Shown here piece by piece: positions 25,259 to 34,400 of a stretch of DNA of 64,000 bases. The DNA comes from Bacteroidales bacterium (lineage in GTDB: Bacteria > Bacteroidota > Bacteroidia > Bacteroidales > F082). Below the pieces are notes generated by a model, which had not been told where the DNA came from, searched no databases, and saw nothing but the letters and a program-made list of their open reading frames with translations. The DNA lies in the NCBI GenBank assembly GCA_023229135.1, contig JALNZT010000002.1, positions 1-64,000 on the forward strand. Reading direction: 5' to 3'. Position 1 is the stretch's first letter. Every line of letters begins with the position of its first letter. Position numbers and translations under genes: made by a program.

Positions 25259-28198
25259 TTAGCTAAGCAAAGCCATTAACTCGTTTAGCGCAGGTTTCTT
25301 GGCCATGGCTTCGGTATCCAGTATGCTGTCTGAAAGTTGGCTTTTGTAAAATTGCAGTCCCATAATTTTTTCTTCAATACTATCTTTGCTAATAAAGCGA
25401 TACACAAACACTTTTTTATCTTGTCCAATGCGGTGCGCGCGGCTAAGAGCCTGCATTTCAGCCGCCGGGTTCCACCAGGGATCGAGGATGAATACATAGC
25501 CGGCCTCGGTGAGATTGAGTCCGAAACCGCCGGATTTAAGCGAGATCAAAAACGGCAACAGCTTGTCATCCTGCTTAAACTTATCAATAACTTGTTCCCG
25601 GTTCCTGGTAGAACCTTTAAGCAGGGCATAAGGAATCTGCTGGCCCGAGAAATAATCAGCAAACTGTTGTAAATGAGTGGTAAAGGATGAAAATATCAGC
25701 ACTTTCTGGCCTTCTGAAAGTAAGGTTTCCAGTTTTTCTATTACAGCTTCAAATTTGCCGCTGCCGATATGACTTTCTTTATCGGCTAAAACCGGATGAT
25801 TAGCTATTTGCCGTAGTTTCATAAGGGCGCGGAGTGCCAAGACAGAGAGGTTTTTATTCAATTCGGGATTTTCTTTGGCCTCTAACATATAATTGCGGAG
25901 CCTGCTTTTTTCTTTTTCGTAAAAGTCATACTGCTCTGGCAACATTTCGCAATAATTAACTATTTGAGTAAGTTCCGGCAAATCAGGTTCTACGGCAGCT
26001 TTGGTTCGCCTTAGTATAAATGGCGTGATAAGCTTTTGTAGCTCAGCGGCTGCGGTATGATTCTGATGTTTTATTATTGGGTTTAGATAATGCTGTTCAA
26101 ATTGAATAATATTGCCTAAAAGTCCTGGATTAGCAAACTCAAACTGCGACCACAAATCGTACAGGCTATTTTCTATAGGTGTTCCTGTTATGGCTATTCC
26201 ATGATCTTTTTGGATGCTGTAAATGGCTTTTGTAGTTTTAGATTCCCGGTTTTTTATGGCCTGACTTTCATCCAGAATAGCAAGGTAAAAATGATATTTA
26301 TTTAGTATTTCTATATCATTTCTGAGTGTCCCGTAGGTTGTCAATATAAGCTGGCAGTTTCCGTTGTCGATTTCTGATAGAGAGCGGTCGTTACCGGTAT
26401 AATTTGTGTATCGTAAATTTGGCGCAAACTTCTCGAACTCGTTAACCCAATTGTGAATCAGGGAAGCAGGCATTACAATGAGCGAAGGTTTTTCTGTTTT
26501 ATGAACGTCAAAGTCATTAATATCAACTGGTTGAACATCTGGTTCTGCGAATAAATCGAGTTGCGTCCCGACTTTAGTAGTTGATTTTAAGATCTTAGTT
26601 TCATTTCTTTTCGGATAACGATGTGCCAATAAACTGATGATTTGTATTGTTTTTCCAAGTCCCATATCATCAGCTAAAATCCCTCCATAACCCTGGCTTA
26701 TCAACCAGTTGAGCCATTGAAATCCGGTTTTCTGATAGGAGCGGAGTTGTGCGTCCTTCAAATCCGGGTAGACTACGGCTTTAAAGTCGGGGGTGGTTTC
26801 AATTTGTGCCGGATCGGTTGTTATTTTGTAAGGCAGCAGCATCCCATGTTTTTTGGAAATGCGCAACTGCTGATCCTTGTCAGTACTCGAATGTATGGCT
26901 ATCCCGCGGTATTTCTCGAACCAGTTTTGTGGTATCAGGAATAATTGTCCGTTTGATAACCTGTAGAGCTTTTTACCTTGAATAAGGTGGTTGCGCAAGG
27001 CCAAAAAGGGAAATTCAATAGTGCCTGCTTTCACGATGATATGCAAGTCGAACCAGTCCTTTTTTGCAGTCGAACTAAAGTCGATATAAGGTTTTGAAAT
27101 CACGTAGTTGGCCTCTTCCGGCTGTTCAACCCGGAATCCCGCTTCATCAAGTAGTTCATTATTATCCTGAAGAAAATAAATCAATTGTTCGAGCTGGTCT
27201 TCAAAAGTATGGTCTAGCTCAAAAAATGACTCATCCTGCGTGAAACCAAACGATTTAAGCGTATCGATATATTGCTGCTCGCGCTGTTTATCGCGATTTA
27301 TACGCCTGAATACAAAACCCGATTCATCGGTGATTAAACTGGTGAAACGCTGTTGCTTATGGTGGGGATAGATATGTTTATTATCGTAAATAAACTTTAG
27401 GCTCAGGCCTTGATTTCCTTTCCAGTTTTCTTCGATAAAGAGTTGTGCCACGGGTTCCGGGTTCAGGTCAATCAGCTCAAAACCAATGGCTTCAATCTCA
27501 ATATGATTGGCCATTTTACGGATAAACTGCTCGAAGTATTGTTTTTCTGTGCGACGCGGAATCTCGATAACTTTTTTACGAAAAAAAGGCAATAATAATT
27601 TACCGTTTATCTCTGGATCAAAATGTAATAACTGGTTGCCATTTACCACCAAACAAGGCTGATTGCTGAGCAATAAGTCAGTAGGATTTAGCGAGATTTT
27701 TTTTGTTCCCAGCCTAAGTTTAAGCTTATAAAGTGTTTTTTCCGGCGTTCGTTCAAAATGCAATAAAAGCTTGGTTGTTTCTTGCTGAAAGCTTAGTTCC
27801 TGATCGGGATACAGATTAGGCCAGCTCGCTCCTTTATAAATAGGCAAATTGTATTGAAGCCCAATTTGGAGAATTCTGTGTGTTTGTTTCCAGACGAAAG
27901 GCATAATCACCATGTTCATGGAGCGCTTTTCTAAGTGTTCAAAATAGCTTGAGGCCTGTATTTTTTTTCTATGGAACCTGTTGGCAATTTCCTGGGGTTC
28001 AATATTTAAAGCATGTTCATGCAAAGTCTTTTTCCAGCTTGTTTCCAGGGTTTCTCTCTCTTTTGTGGAAAAAGCTTGCTGTGCAGTAAGGAAATTTTTG
28101 TTTTCGCGGCTCACCAAATAAGGCGTAAGCAAAAGCCCTAAATAGCGGTTTTGCCGAACGACCAAAACAAGATGTGTATTTTCTGCTTCAAAAGACAT
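25259..28198 (-). CDS. SNF2/RapA-type DEAD/DEAH-box helicase
   Basis: This 979-aa Swi2/Snf2 family ATPase has a long N-terminal region of unknown role (about 480 residues). The ATPase follows: DDMGLGKT with K516, a Walker B written DESQ (D643) in place of DEAH, SSFTTHLQQF in the helicase C lobe, and HRIGQDKKVFVYRF as motif VI. Such proteins usually act on RNA polymerase or DNA-bound proteins. The frame extends to 28297, but the start is set at 28198 (MSFEAENTHLV) because a TAATTTTG box at 28205-28212 lies just upstream. It is divergent from the MFS gene. Confidence 0.88.
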   Translation of the reverse strand: MSFEAENTHLVLVVRQNRYLGLLLTPYLVSRENKNFLTAQQAFSTKERETLETSWKKTLHEHALNIEPQEIANRFHRKKIQASSYFEHLEKRSMNMVIMPFVWKQTHRILQIGLQYNLPIYKGASWPNLYPDQELSFQQETTKLLLHFERTPEKTLYKLKLRLGTKKISLNPTDLLLSNQPCLVVNGNQLLHFDPEINGKLLLPFFRKKVIEIPRRTEKQYFEQFIRKMANHIEIEAIGFELIDLNPEPVAQLFIEENWKGNQGLSLKFIYDNKHIYPHHKQQRFTSLITDESGFVFRRINRDKQREQQYIDTLKSFGFTQDESFFELDHTFEDQLEQLIYFLQDNNELLDEAGFRVEQPEEANYVISKPYIDFSSTAKKDWFDLHIIVKAGTIEFPFLALRNHLIQGKKLYRLSNGQLFLIPQNWFEKYRGIAIHSSTDKDQQLRISKKHGMLLPYKITTDPAQIETTPDFKAVVYPDLKDAQLRSYQKTGFQWLNWLISQGYGGILADDMGLGKTIQIISLLAHRYPKRNETKILKSTTKVGTQLDLFAEPDVQPVDINDFDVHKTEKPSLIVMPASLIHNWVNEFEKFAPNLRYTNYTGNDRSLSEIDNGNCQLILTTYGTLRNDIEILNKYHFYLAILDESQAIKNRESKTTKAIYSIQKDHGIAITGTPIENSLYDLWSQFEFANPGLLGNIIQFEQHYLNPIIKHQNHTAAAELQKLITPFILRRTKAAVEPDLPELTQIVNYCEMLPEQYDFYEKEKSRLRNYMLEAKENPELNKNLSVLALRALMKLRQIANHPVLADKESHIGSGKFEAVIEKLETLLSEGQKVLIFSSFTTHLQQFADYFSGQQIPYALLKGSTRNREQVIDKFKQDDKLLPFLISLKSGGFGLNLTEAGYVFILDPWWNPAAEMQALSRAHRIGQDKKVFVYRFISKDSIEEKIMGLQFYKSQLSDSILDTEAMAKKPALNELMALLS

Positions 28199-28204
28199 AA
28201 GCCG

Positions 28205-28212
28205 CAAAATTA
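28205..28212 (-). promoter_or_regulatory. -7 box for the SNF2 gene
   Basis: The minus strand reads TAATTTTG. The expected start site lies within a few nt of the ATG at 28198, implying a nearly leaderless mRNA. No -33 TTG is clear. Confidence 0.45.
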
Positions 28213-28444
28213 GGTTTTTCGGTTGTAGTTTTTGAACTCTACTAAGATATTGTCTGTCTAATTTTACACCTTTGGAGCTCCTTTTGAATTCCCCCAAGTT
28301 TTATAAAGTGGCAAAAAGAGTTCTTTTTTTTTAGGCTTTTATACGAAAAGGCCGGAAACATGGCTTTCGTCTCGAAGCTTCGGGATTGAAGCCAAGGAAT
28401 TTACTGAGTTAAATGACTGTTTCAAAAGCGAGATTAAGGTAGTA

Positions 28445-28476
28445 TTTGGACTTTTCTTTCAAAGACTATATATTTG
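28445..28476 (+). promoter_or_regulatory. Promoter of the MFS gene
   Basis: TTTG (28445-28448) and TATATTTG (28469-28476) are 20 nt apart, matching the Bacteroidota consensus; the ATG is at 28505. Confidence 0.7.
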
Positions 28477-28504
28477 CCGTATAGCTACAATCTAAAAACA
28501 ACTT

Positions 28505-29836
28505 ATGAAATTAAAGGCAGAAGGTGAGGCTACAAATCAACCTGTATGGCTTGACAAAGCTTTTGAATTGATTACGAATGAAGGCGAAGAGCGCTCCTGT
28601 AGAGCCATTTCGGAGGAAGCCTGCCACGAAATGCCGGGCAATTTCTTTAAGAATATGCTGAGTGGAGCGGCTTCAAAATTGGCGGAGCAACTGGTCAGCG
28701 CAGGCACAACGCTTCCCTGGATTTTCAGTGCTTTGGGTGTTCCGGTTTCGTTTACGGGCGTTTTGGTTCCTATTAAGGATGCCGGTTCGCTGCTGCCGCA
28801 GCTTTTTGTTTCTGCGAAAATCAGGGCTTTTGCACGCAGAAAATGGTTTTGGGTGTTTGCCGCCCTCTTTCAATCGGCAATGCTGGTTGTCATGGCTTTC
28901 GCGGTTTTGTTACTTACGGGCGCAGCTGCCGGCTTCGTGATATTGCTTTCATTATTGCTATTTAGTATTGCCGGGGGCGTTGGCAGCATTGCTTTTTCGG
29001 ATGTAATGGCCAAAACAGTCTCCAGGGGCAAACGCGGCCAGCTATTGGCGCTCAGGGCAAGTGTTGGTGGTTTATTAAGTCTCGCTGCGGGCTTGTATTT
29101 ATACGATGTGGTTGCCGGCACAGCGCATATTGGTATTTATTTCTGGATGATAATTCTTTCGGCTGTTCTCTGGGCTTTTGCGGCATTCTCGTTTGCCCTA
29201 ATTCGCGAAGAAAAAGGCGCAACAGCAGGTGGAAAAACGCCCGTAAAAGAGCTTAAAGATGCCTGGAGATTTTTTCGTGAAGACCAAAATCTACGCCGAT
29301 TTATCTTTACGCGTGGCTTGCTGATGGCTATTCCACTTTCGCAGCCGTTTTTTATCGTTTTGGGGCAGCAGCAGATTGGAACTGCGGCCTCTTCACTTGG
29401 AATTGTCGTTATCGCTGCGGGTTTGGCAAATATTATTAGCAGCCCTTTCTGGGGAAGGTTCAGCGATAAGTCGAGCCGAAGAATGATGCGCGTTGTGGCT
29501 CTTATGGGCATTGTAAACATATTACTCATGTTGAGTTTTTCGGCCTGGCCGGATGTTATTCGCAACGCGTTTGGATTTGCATTTCTGTTATTGCTCCAGG
29601 TGATGGCGCATGCCGGCGCCAGGTTGAGCCGTAAGACCTATCTTGTTGATTTCGCGCCCGAAAAGGACAGGCCTTCCTATGTTTCACTCTCGAACACAGC
29701 AATTGGTATTTTTACCCTAATAGCTGCAACAATTGGATTATTGGCGGGAATTTTTGGAATTGAGTTGATGCTATTGCTTTATGCAGTGCTTTTGCTTGGC
29801 GCCTGGATCATAGCTGGTAAGCTTAAAGAGGTTTAA
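28505..29836 (+). CDS. Major facilitator superfamily transporter
   Basis: This 443-aa inner-membrane protein has about 12 hydrophobic segments after a ~60-residue cytoplasmic N-terminal region. Helix pairs are joined by basic loops such as KIRAFARRKW and GRFSDKSSRRMMR, the latter resembling the MFS loop 8-9 motif. Substrate cannot be read from the sequence. The N-terminal hydrophilic extension (MKLKAEGEATNQPVWLDKAF) is longer than usual for the family. A consensus promoter precedes it, and a hairpin (29955-29972) lies downstream without a T-tract. Confidence 0.85.
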   Translation: MKLKAEGEATNQPVWLDKAFELITNEGEERSCRAISEEACHEMPGNFFKNMLSGAASKLAEQLVSAGTTLPWIFSALGVPVSFTGVLVPIKDAGSLLPQLFVSAKIRAFARRKWFWVFAALFQSAMLVVMAFAVLLLTGAAAGFVILLSLLLFSIAGGVGSIAFSDVMAKTVSRGKRGQLLALRASVGGLLSLAAGLYLYDVVAGTAHIGIYFWMIILSAVLWAFAAFSFALIREEKGATAGGKTPVKELKDAWRFFREDQNLRRFIFTRGLLMAIPLSQPFFIVLGQQQIGTAASSLGIVVIAAGLANIISSPFWGRFSDKSSRRMMRVVALMGIVNILLMLSFSAWPDVIRNAFGFAFLLLLQVMAHAGARLSRKTYLVDFAPEKDRPSYVSLSNTAIGIFTLIAATIGLLAGIFGIELMLLLYAVLLLGAWIIAGKLKEV

Positions 29837-29954
29837 AATTAGGATGTTAACTAACAAAATGAACCAACATATTGACTATTTTTCATCGAATTTAGCTAAT
29901 TGCACGAATTGAGGTTCGTTTAATCCAAACAATTTGATGATAACTTTTTCTTTG

Positions 29955-29972
29955 ATCCCGCATGTGCGGGAT
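29955..29972. repeat. Short GC-rich hairpin downstream of the MFS gene
   Basis: ATCCCGCA, TG, TGCGGGAT forms an 8-bp perfect stem with a 2-nt apex in AT-rich surroundings. No T-tract follows on either strand. It could be a REP-like unit or an mRNA 3' stabiliser. Confidence 0.45.
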
Positions 29973-30098
29973 AATGAAGTTGGCTGTTTTGCCTGAAGGG
30001 AAGGACATACAAAGTGTTCTTTTTACAGCCTTTTGATTAAAAAACCTGGTTAATTATAAAAAATTATAAGCAGATACACTGAATAAGCGATCAACTCC

Positions 30099-30106
30099 TA
30101 TCTTTG
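30099..30106 (+). promoter_or_regulatory. -7 box of folC (leaderless)
   Basis: TATCTTTG lies four nt before the ATG at 30111, so transcription should begin at or beside the start codon. Confidence 0.6.
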
Positions 30107-30110
30107 TCAG

Positions 30111-31397
30111 ATGAATTATTCTGATACGCTTGCCTGGATGTTTAATCAATTGCCAATGTATCAACGACTTGGTGCTTCTGCTTATAAAGCAGATCTCAAT
30201 AATACTATCCAATTGCTTGATTTGCTTAATCAACCACAAAAGTCTTTTCGAGCTATTCACATCGCCGGAACCAATGGAAAAGGCTCTGTTTCTCATATGA
30301 TTGCAGCGGTTTTGCAAGAGGCGGGCTATAAAACCGGTTTATACACATCTCCTCATCTGAAAGATTTCCGGGAGCGCATCCGCATCAATGGAGTGATGAT
30401 TCCCGAGGAAAAAGTGGTGGAATTTATTGCAGTAAACAAATCAGAATTCGAGCGGATGAAGCTAAGTTTTTTCGAGATGACAGTAGGTATGGCTTTTCGC
30501 TATTTCGCTGATGAACAGGTCGATTTGGCGGTTATTGAAACTGGAATGGGAGGAAGGCTCGATTCTACTAACCTGGCGGAACCGGTTTTAAGTGTGATTA
30601 CCAATATTGGATACGACCATACCCAATTTTTGGGTGATACATTGCCAAAGATTGCTGCCGAAAAGGCCGGCATCATTAAGCCGGGAGTGCCAGTGATTAT
30701 TGGTGAAACCCAAACCGAAGTAAAAGCTGTTTTTGAAGAAGAGGCGCATAAAGTGGGATCACCCTGGGTATTTGCCGATGAAATGTTTGAAGCAAAGCGG
30801 ATACGACAAGAAACAGTGATGTATCAGCAGTTTGATATTTGGAAGAATAGCGAGATTTATTATGAGGCACTGAAATTGTCGCTGCTGGGTTTATATCAGC
30901 AGATGAATCTGGTTACGGCGGTTTGCGCACTTGATCAGTTAAAAACTGTTTTTCCCTGGACTGAAAGAAATTTGTGGCATGGCATGGCGCAAGTGTCAAA
31001 GCTCACGGGCCTCAAAGGACGCTGGCAGGTGATTGGACGTATGCCGCTTTGCGTGGTCGATACCGGACACAATGAAGCCGGGATACGGCAAAATATGATG
31101 CAGCTCAGTCAGTTGCCTTGTAAGCAGTTACATATCGTTTTGGGTGTGGTAAACGACAAAATAATGGATGGTATCCTGCAACTTTTACCTTCCAGTGCTC
31201 AGTATTATTTTTGCAGGCCGGATATCCCACGTGGCCTTGACGCGGAATTGCTCTCTGAACAAGCGTTTAAGTTTGGCCTGCGTGGTGAGGTTTACCGCAG
31301 CGTTTCCGATGCCTATCGTCATGCCCGCGAAATTGCCGGTTCCAGCGATATTGTATTTGTTGGTGGGAGTACTTTTGTGGTAGCCGAAGTACTTTAA
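30111..31397 (+). CDS. folC: Dihydrofolate/folylpolyglutamate synthase
   Basis: This 428-aa Mur-ligase family enzyme adds glutamate to dihydropteroate and folates. The N-terminal ATP site reads HIAGTNGKGSVSHM (GTNGKGS 53-59). TSPHLKDFRERI is the substrate loop, and GMGGRLDSTN and NIGYDHTQFLG are family motifs. The C-terminal ligase domain includes GRWQVIGRMPLCVVDTGHN. The ATG is placed by homology to the common N-terminus (MNY...LPMYQRLGASAYK), and a -7 box four nt upstream implies a leaderless message. Confidence 0.95.
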   Translation: MNYSDTLAWMFNQLPMYQRLGASAYKADLNNTIQLLDLLNQPQKSFRAIHIAGTNGKGSVSHMIAAVLQEAGYKTGLYTSPHLKDFRERIRINGVMIPEEKVVEFIAVNKSEFERMKLSFFEMTVGMAFRYFADEQVDLAVIETGMGGRLDSTNLAEPVLSVITNIGYDHTQFLGDTLPKIAAEKAGIIKPGVPVIIGETQTEVKAVFEEEAHKVGSPWVFADEMFEAKRIRQETVMYQQFDIWKNSEIYYEALKLSLLGLYQQMNLVTAVCALDQLKTVFPWTERNLWHGMAQVSKLTGLKGRWQVIGRMPLCVVDTGHNEAGIRQNMMQLSQLPCKQLHIVLGVVNDKIMDGILQLLPSSAQYYFCRPDIPRGLDAELLSEQAFKFGLRGEVYRSVSDAYRHAREIAGSSDIVFVGGSTFVVAEVL

Positions 31398-31537
31398 AAA
31401 ATGATCTTATAGTTAGGTCATCCGTTTCCCTCGGCAGAAACTACAGGAAGCTTTTCTTGTTTCTCTCGCTGATCTCGCTAATCTCTTTTCTGCAGATATC
31501 TGCGCACTCTGCGGGAAATAATTCTTCTTGAAAAACG

Positions 31538-31570
31538 AAAAAGCGCTAACCTAATGAAAGTTAACGCTTT
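31538..31570 (-). terminator. Terminator after tRNA-Ser
   Basis: AAAGCG and CGCTTT plus TAAC/GTTA form a near-complete stem, and five T follow on the minus strand. It lies about 20 nt after the tRNA-Ser 3' end. Confidence 0.75.
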
Positions 31571-31588
31571 AAAAAATACTTTGCTCAG

Positions 31589-31673
31589 CGGAGAAAGAGG
31601 GATTCGAACCCCCGGAGGCTTGCACCTCAACGGTTTTCAAGACCGCCGCATTAAACCGCTCTGCCATTTCTCC
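31589..31673 (-). tRNA. tRNA-Ser(TGA)
   Basis: This is an 85-nt class II tRNA with a long variable arm: acceptor GGAGAAA/TTTCTCC, anticodon loop CTTGAAA (anticodon TGA), T arm GGGGGTTCGAATCCCTC, discriminator G as expected for Ser. Confidence 0.96.
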
Positions 31674-31677
31674 GCTG

Positions 31678-31707
31678 CAAAAGTATAAAAAAAACTGTTC
31701 GCCAAAA
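31678..31707 (-). promoter_or_regulatory. Promoter of tRNA-Ser
   Basis: On the minus strand TTTTG (complement of 31703-31707) is followed after 17 nt by TACTTTTG (complement of 31678-31685). Spacing is slightly short. The -7 box lies 4 nt before the mature 5' end. Confidence 0.6.
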
Positions 31708-31835
31708 TACTTTGTGTTAATTTTCCTGGCTTTCAATTGTTAATTAATAACAGCAAGAGCTAAGCTCCACAAAACCAGTAACTGGTGTATTTTTACCGTT
31801 GGCTGAAAAGGGGTAGGCAAATTAGTTTTTGATAT

Positions 31836-31843
31836 TATCTTTG
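31836..31843 (+). promoter_or_regulatory. -7 box for the GWxTD protein gene
   Basis: TATCTTTG matches TAnnTTTG; the leader to the ATG at 31909 would be about 60 nt. Confidence 0.5.
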
Positions 31844-31908
31844 TACAACGCTTTTAGGCTACCAATTACACTGAAATGATGTATTAAATACAAACTAATA
31901 AGCTGATT

Positions 31909-33375
31909 ATGAGTAAAATATTTATTTTTCTGACTTTATTGTTGTTCATGGGATTTGATGCTGAGGCAGCTCCAAAAAGTATGAGAGCCTATTTATCTTA
32001 TGCTATTTTTAATGCTCCCGATGATGAGCCTTATATCGAAACTTACCTTGCTGTTGATGGAAACAGCGTCTATTTTAAAGAAATTGAACCGGGGAGTTTT
32101 AAGGCAAGCCTGGAAATCATAATGATTTTTAAACAAGGCGATTCTATCGTTGATTATGCAAAATATGAGCTTAACAGTCAGATAGTTAATGATACATCTA
32201 ACATTGATTTTGGCTTTATCGACCAGCAACGTTTTTCGTTGCCCAACGGCGCCTATGCCTTCGAGCTTTCTATTGCTGATCTCAACAACGACAGTGAATC
32301 GCCATTTATGTCGGTAGAATCTATTGAGATCAATTACCCGGCTGATAAAATTTCACTCTCCGGTATTCAATTGGTTGAGCGTTTCGAGAGAACGGATAAA
32401 ACATCAATTTTGTCAAAAAACGGCTTTGATCTTTTTCCAATGGTCTATGCATTCTATCCCGAGTCGATGAAACAGCTTTCTTTTTATGCCGAAGCCTATC
32501 ATACCGCCAAGCAGTTTGGTAACGACGGCAAGTTTTTGCTTACCTATTATATTGAGTCATTTGAAAGCGGCTTACAGATGGATCAGTTTATTTTTCGTAA
32601 ACGCTTGGATGCTAAATCGGTAAATGTCATTCTAAACACAATGGATATTAGCGAGTTGCCTTCAGGGAATTACAGTCTGGTTTTGGAAATTCGAGATCGG
32701 GAGAATAAAATTGTAACCGATAATAAAGTGTTTTTCAGGCGCTCAAATCCCAAGCATCAGCTGAAGATGAACGACTTGGCAAGCATGAATATCAGTAATA
32801 CTTTCGTGAACAAAATTCCTGACGGCGACACTTTGATTGACTTCCTGAAGTCGCTGGAACCAATTTCGAGTGAGGCCGAGCGTGATTATATGTTTAATCT
32901 GACAAAGTCGGGCGATTACCTCATGATGAAACGTTTTTTCTATAATTTTTGGCTCACACGAAACTTTGCAAGCCCGGAAGATGCTTGGATGCAATACCAT
33001 TACGAAGTTAGAAGGGTAAATGCCAGCTATGAAACCCAAACAAAAAGAGGTTATGCTACCGATCGTGGACGCGTTTATCTTAAATATGGACCGCCCAATC
33101 ACATGCGAGAAAGTTATAATGAGCCAGGCGCTTATCCTTACGAAATTTGGCATTACTATACCCTTGGAAAACAGCGTGATAAACGCTTTGTTTTTGCTAC
33201 CAAAGACATGGTTACCAATGATTTTGTGTTGATACATTCTGATGCTATTGGCGAATTGTCTAATTATCGCTGGCAACTGGAGATTTACAAGCGTGCCTAC
33301 GATGCCACTAGCATTGATGAAACCTCTCCGGTGGATACCTGGGGCAATGAGGCGGATAAGAATTGGAGAAAGTAG
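31909..33375 (+). CDS. GWxTD domain-containing secreted protein
   Basis: This 488-aa protein starts with a signal peptide (IFIFLTLLLFMGFDAEAA). The first ~300 residues are beta-rich. The C-terminal region shows the GWxTD-type signature in a variant form, KRGYATDRGRVYLKYGPPN, followed by YPYEIWHYYTLG and RFVFATKD. The family is common in Bacteroidota and related phyla, but its function is not established. It is monocistronic, followed by a separately promoted acyltransferase gene. Confidence 0.87.
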   Translation: MSKIFIFLTLLLFMGFDAEAAPKSMRAYLSYAIFNAPDDEPYIETYLAVDGNSVYFKEIEPGSFKASLEIIMIFKQGDSIVDYAKYELNSQIVNDTSNIDFGFIDQQRFSLPNGAYAFELSIADLNNDSESPFMSVESIEINYPADKISLSGIQLVERFERTDKTSILSKNGFDLFPMVYAFYPESMKQLSFYAEAYHTAKQFGNDGKFLLTYYIESFESGLQMDQFIFRKRLDAKSVNVILNTMDISELPSGNYSLVLEIRDRENKIVTDNKVFFRRSNPKHQLKMNDLASMNISNTFVNKIPDGDTLIDFLKSLEPISSEAERDYMFNLTKSGDYLMMKRFFYNFWLTRNFASPEDAWMQYHYEVRRVNASYETQTKRGYATDRGRVYLKYGPPNHMRESYNEPGAYPYEIWHYYTLGKQRDKRFVFATKDMVTNDFVLIHSDAIGELSNYRWQLEIYKRAYDATSIDETSPVDTWGNEADKNWRK

Positions 33376-33442
33376 TCATAGCGATGCATGAGTTCGTTTA
33401 AAACATTTGAATTCAATTTGTTACAGAACAGTTTCCGGTCTT

Positions 33443-33472
33443 TTTGTTTTTGAGAAAATGAACCTACCTTTG
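33443..33472 (+). promoter_or_regulatory. Promoter of the acyltransferase-glycosyltransferase pair
   Basis: TTTG (33443-33446) and TACCTTTG (33465-33472) are 18 nt apart, close to the Bacteroidota consensus; the ATG is at 33510. Confidence 0.7.
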
Positions 33473-33509
33473 CGTATCATTTTGCGCGCCTTAGGCGCAA
33501 TTCATCGGT

Positions 33510-34400
33510 ATGAAAAAAATTGGCTTTTTCCTTGTTCGTTCATTTGCTAATCTGCTTGGATTATTTCCTATGCGAGTACTTTATCTACTCGCTGATTTTT
33601 TCTACTTTCTTGTCTATTATATCATTCGCTACCGGCGAAAAGTTGTGAGACGGAATTTAGAAGTAAGTTTTCCTGAAAAAACTGCGAAACAACGCAAGCA
33701 GATTGAAAAAGCATTCTACCATCATTTTGCGGATTTGATGGCAGAATACGTGAAAATGACACAGATGACTGAGAAGGAAATGCAGAAAAGGGTTACAATC
33801 GAAAACCCGGAAATACTACATAAGCTTTATGATGAAGGCCGCAGTGTTTTTCTGGCGCTTGGCCATTGTGGCAATTGGGAGTGGTTTGGTATGGCGTTTT
33901 ACCGTTATACAAAACACAGGCCTTATGCCATTTACAAACGACTTTCCAATCCCTATTTTGACGATTTTGTCAAATCTATACGAACTTTAATTGGCCCTTT
34001 ACAAATGATTGAGTCGCGTAGTGCTTTTCGATCTTTGAAACAATCAGATGATGAGCTTAATGCAGTGATCATTGTGGCTGACCAAAGTCCGTCTGGCACG
34101 GAACAAGATTATTGGACTAATTTCCTGAACCAAGATACTGCCTTTTTTACAGGCCTTGAAAAAATGGCAAAAGCGCTGGATTATGCCGTGGTTTTTGTTG
34201 AGAATATTAAAGTGAAAAGAGGGGTCTATAATATGGTGCTAAGCCCGATAAGTCTTGATGCTAAGAAGGAGCCAACGAATTATATTATAGAAACTTACAC
34301 CCGCATGTTGGAACAAGCTATCGTAGATAATCCATCCTATTGGCTTTGGTCGCACCGACGCTGGAAACACCAACGAACCAAAACCGAAAGCCATGCCTAA
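33510..34400 (+). CDS. Lysophospholipid/lipid A acyltransferase (LpxL/HtrB family)
   Basis: This 296-aa membrane-anchored acyltransferase has an N-terminal hydrophobic segment (VLYLLADFFYFLVYYIIRY) and the catalytic HX4E motif in GHCGNWEW. ADQSP and the C-terminal WLWSHRRWKHQ are conserved in the LpxL/HtrB group, which adds secondary acyl chains to lipid A. Its last 8 bp overlap the glycosyltransferase gene, which suggests translational coupling and a shared role in cell-envelope glycolipid synthesis. Confidence 0.92.
   Translation: MKKIGFFLVRSFANLLGLFPMRVLYLLADFFYFLVYYIIRYRRKVVRRNLEVSFPEKTAKQRKQIEKAFYHHFADLMAEYVKMTQMTEKEMQKRVTIENPEILHKLYDEGRSVFLALGHCGNWEWFGMAFYRYTKHRPYAIYKRLSNPYFDDFVKSIRTLIGPLQMIESRSAFRSLKQSDDELNAVIIVADQSPSGTEQDYWTNFLNQDTAFFTGLEKMAKALDYAVVFVENIKVKRGVYNMVLSPISLDAKKEPTNYIIETYTRMLEQAIVDNPSYWLWSHRRWKHQRTKTESHA

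Noticed and set aside
31440..31530. Small coding gene between folC and tRNA-Ser
   Set aside because: The stretch is low-complexity TCTGCG/CTCGCT-like repeats with stop codons in all frames I read.
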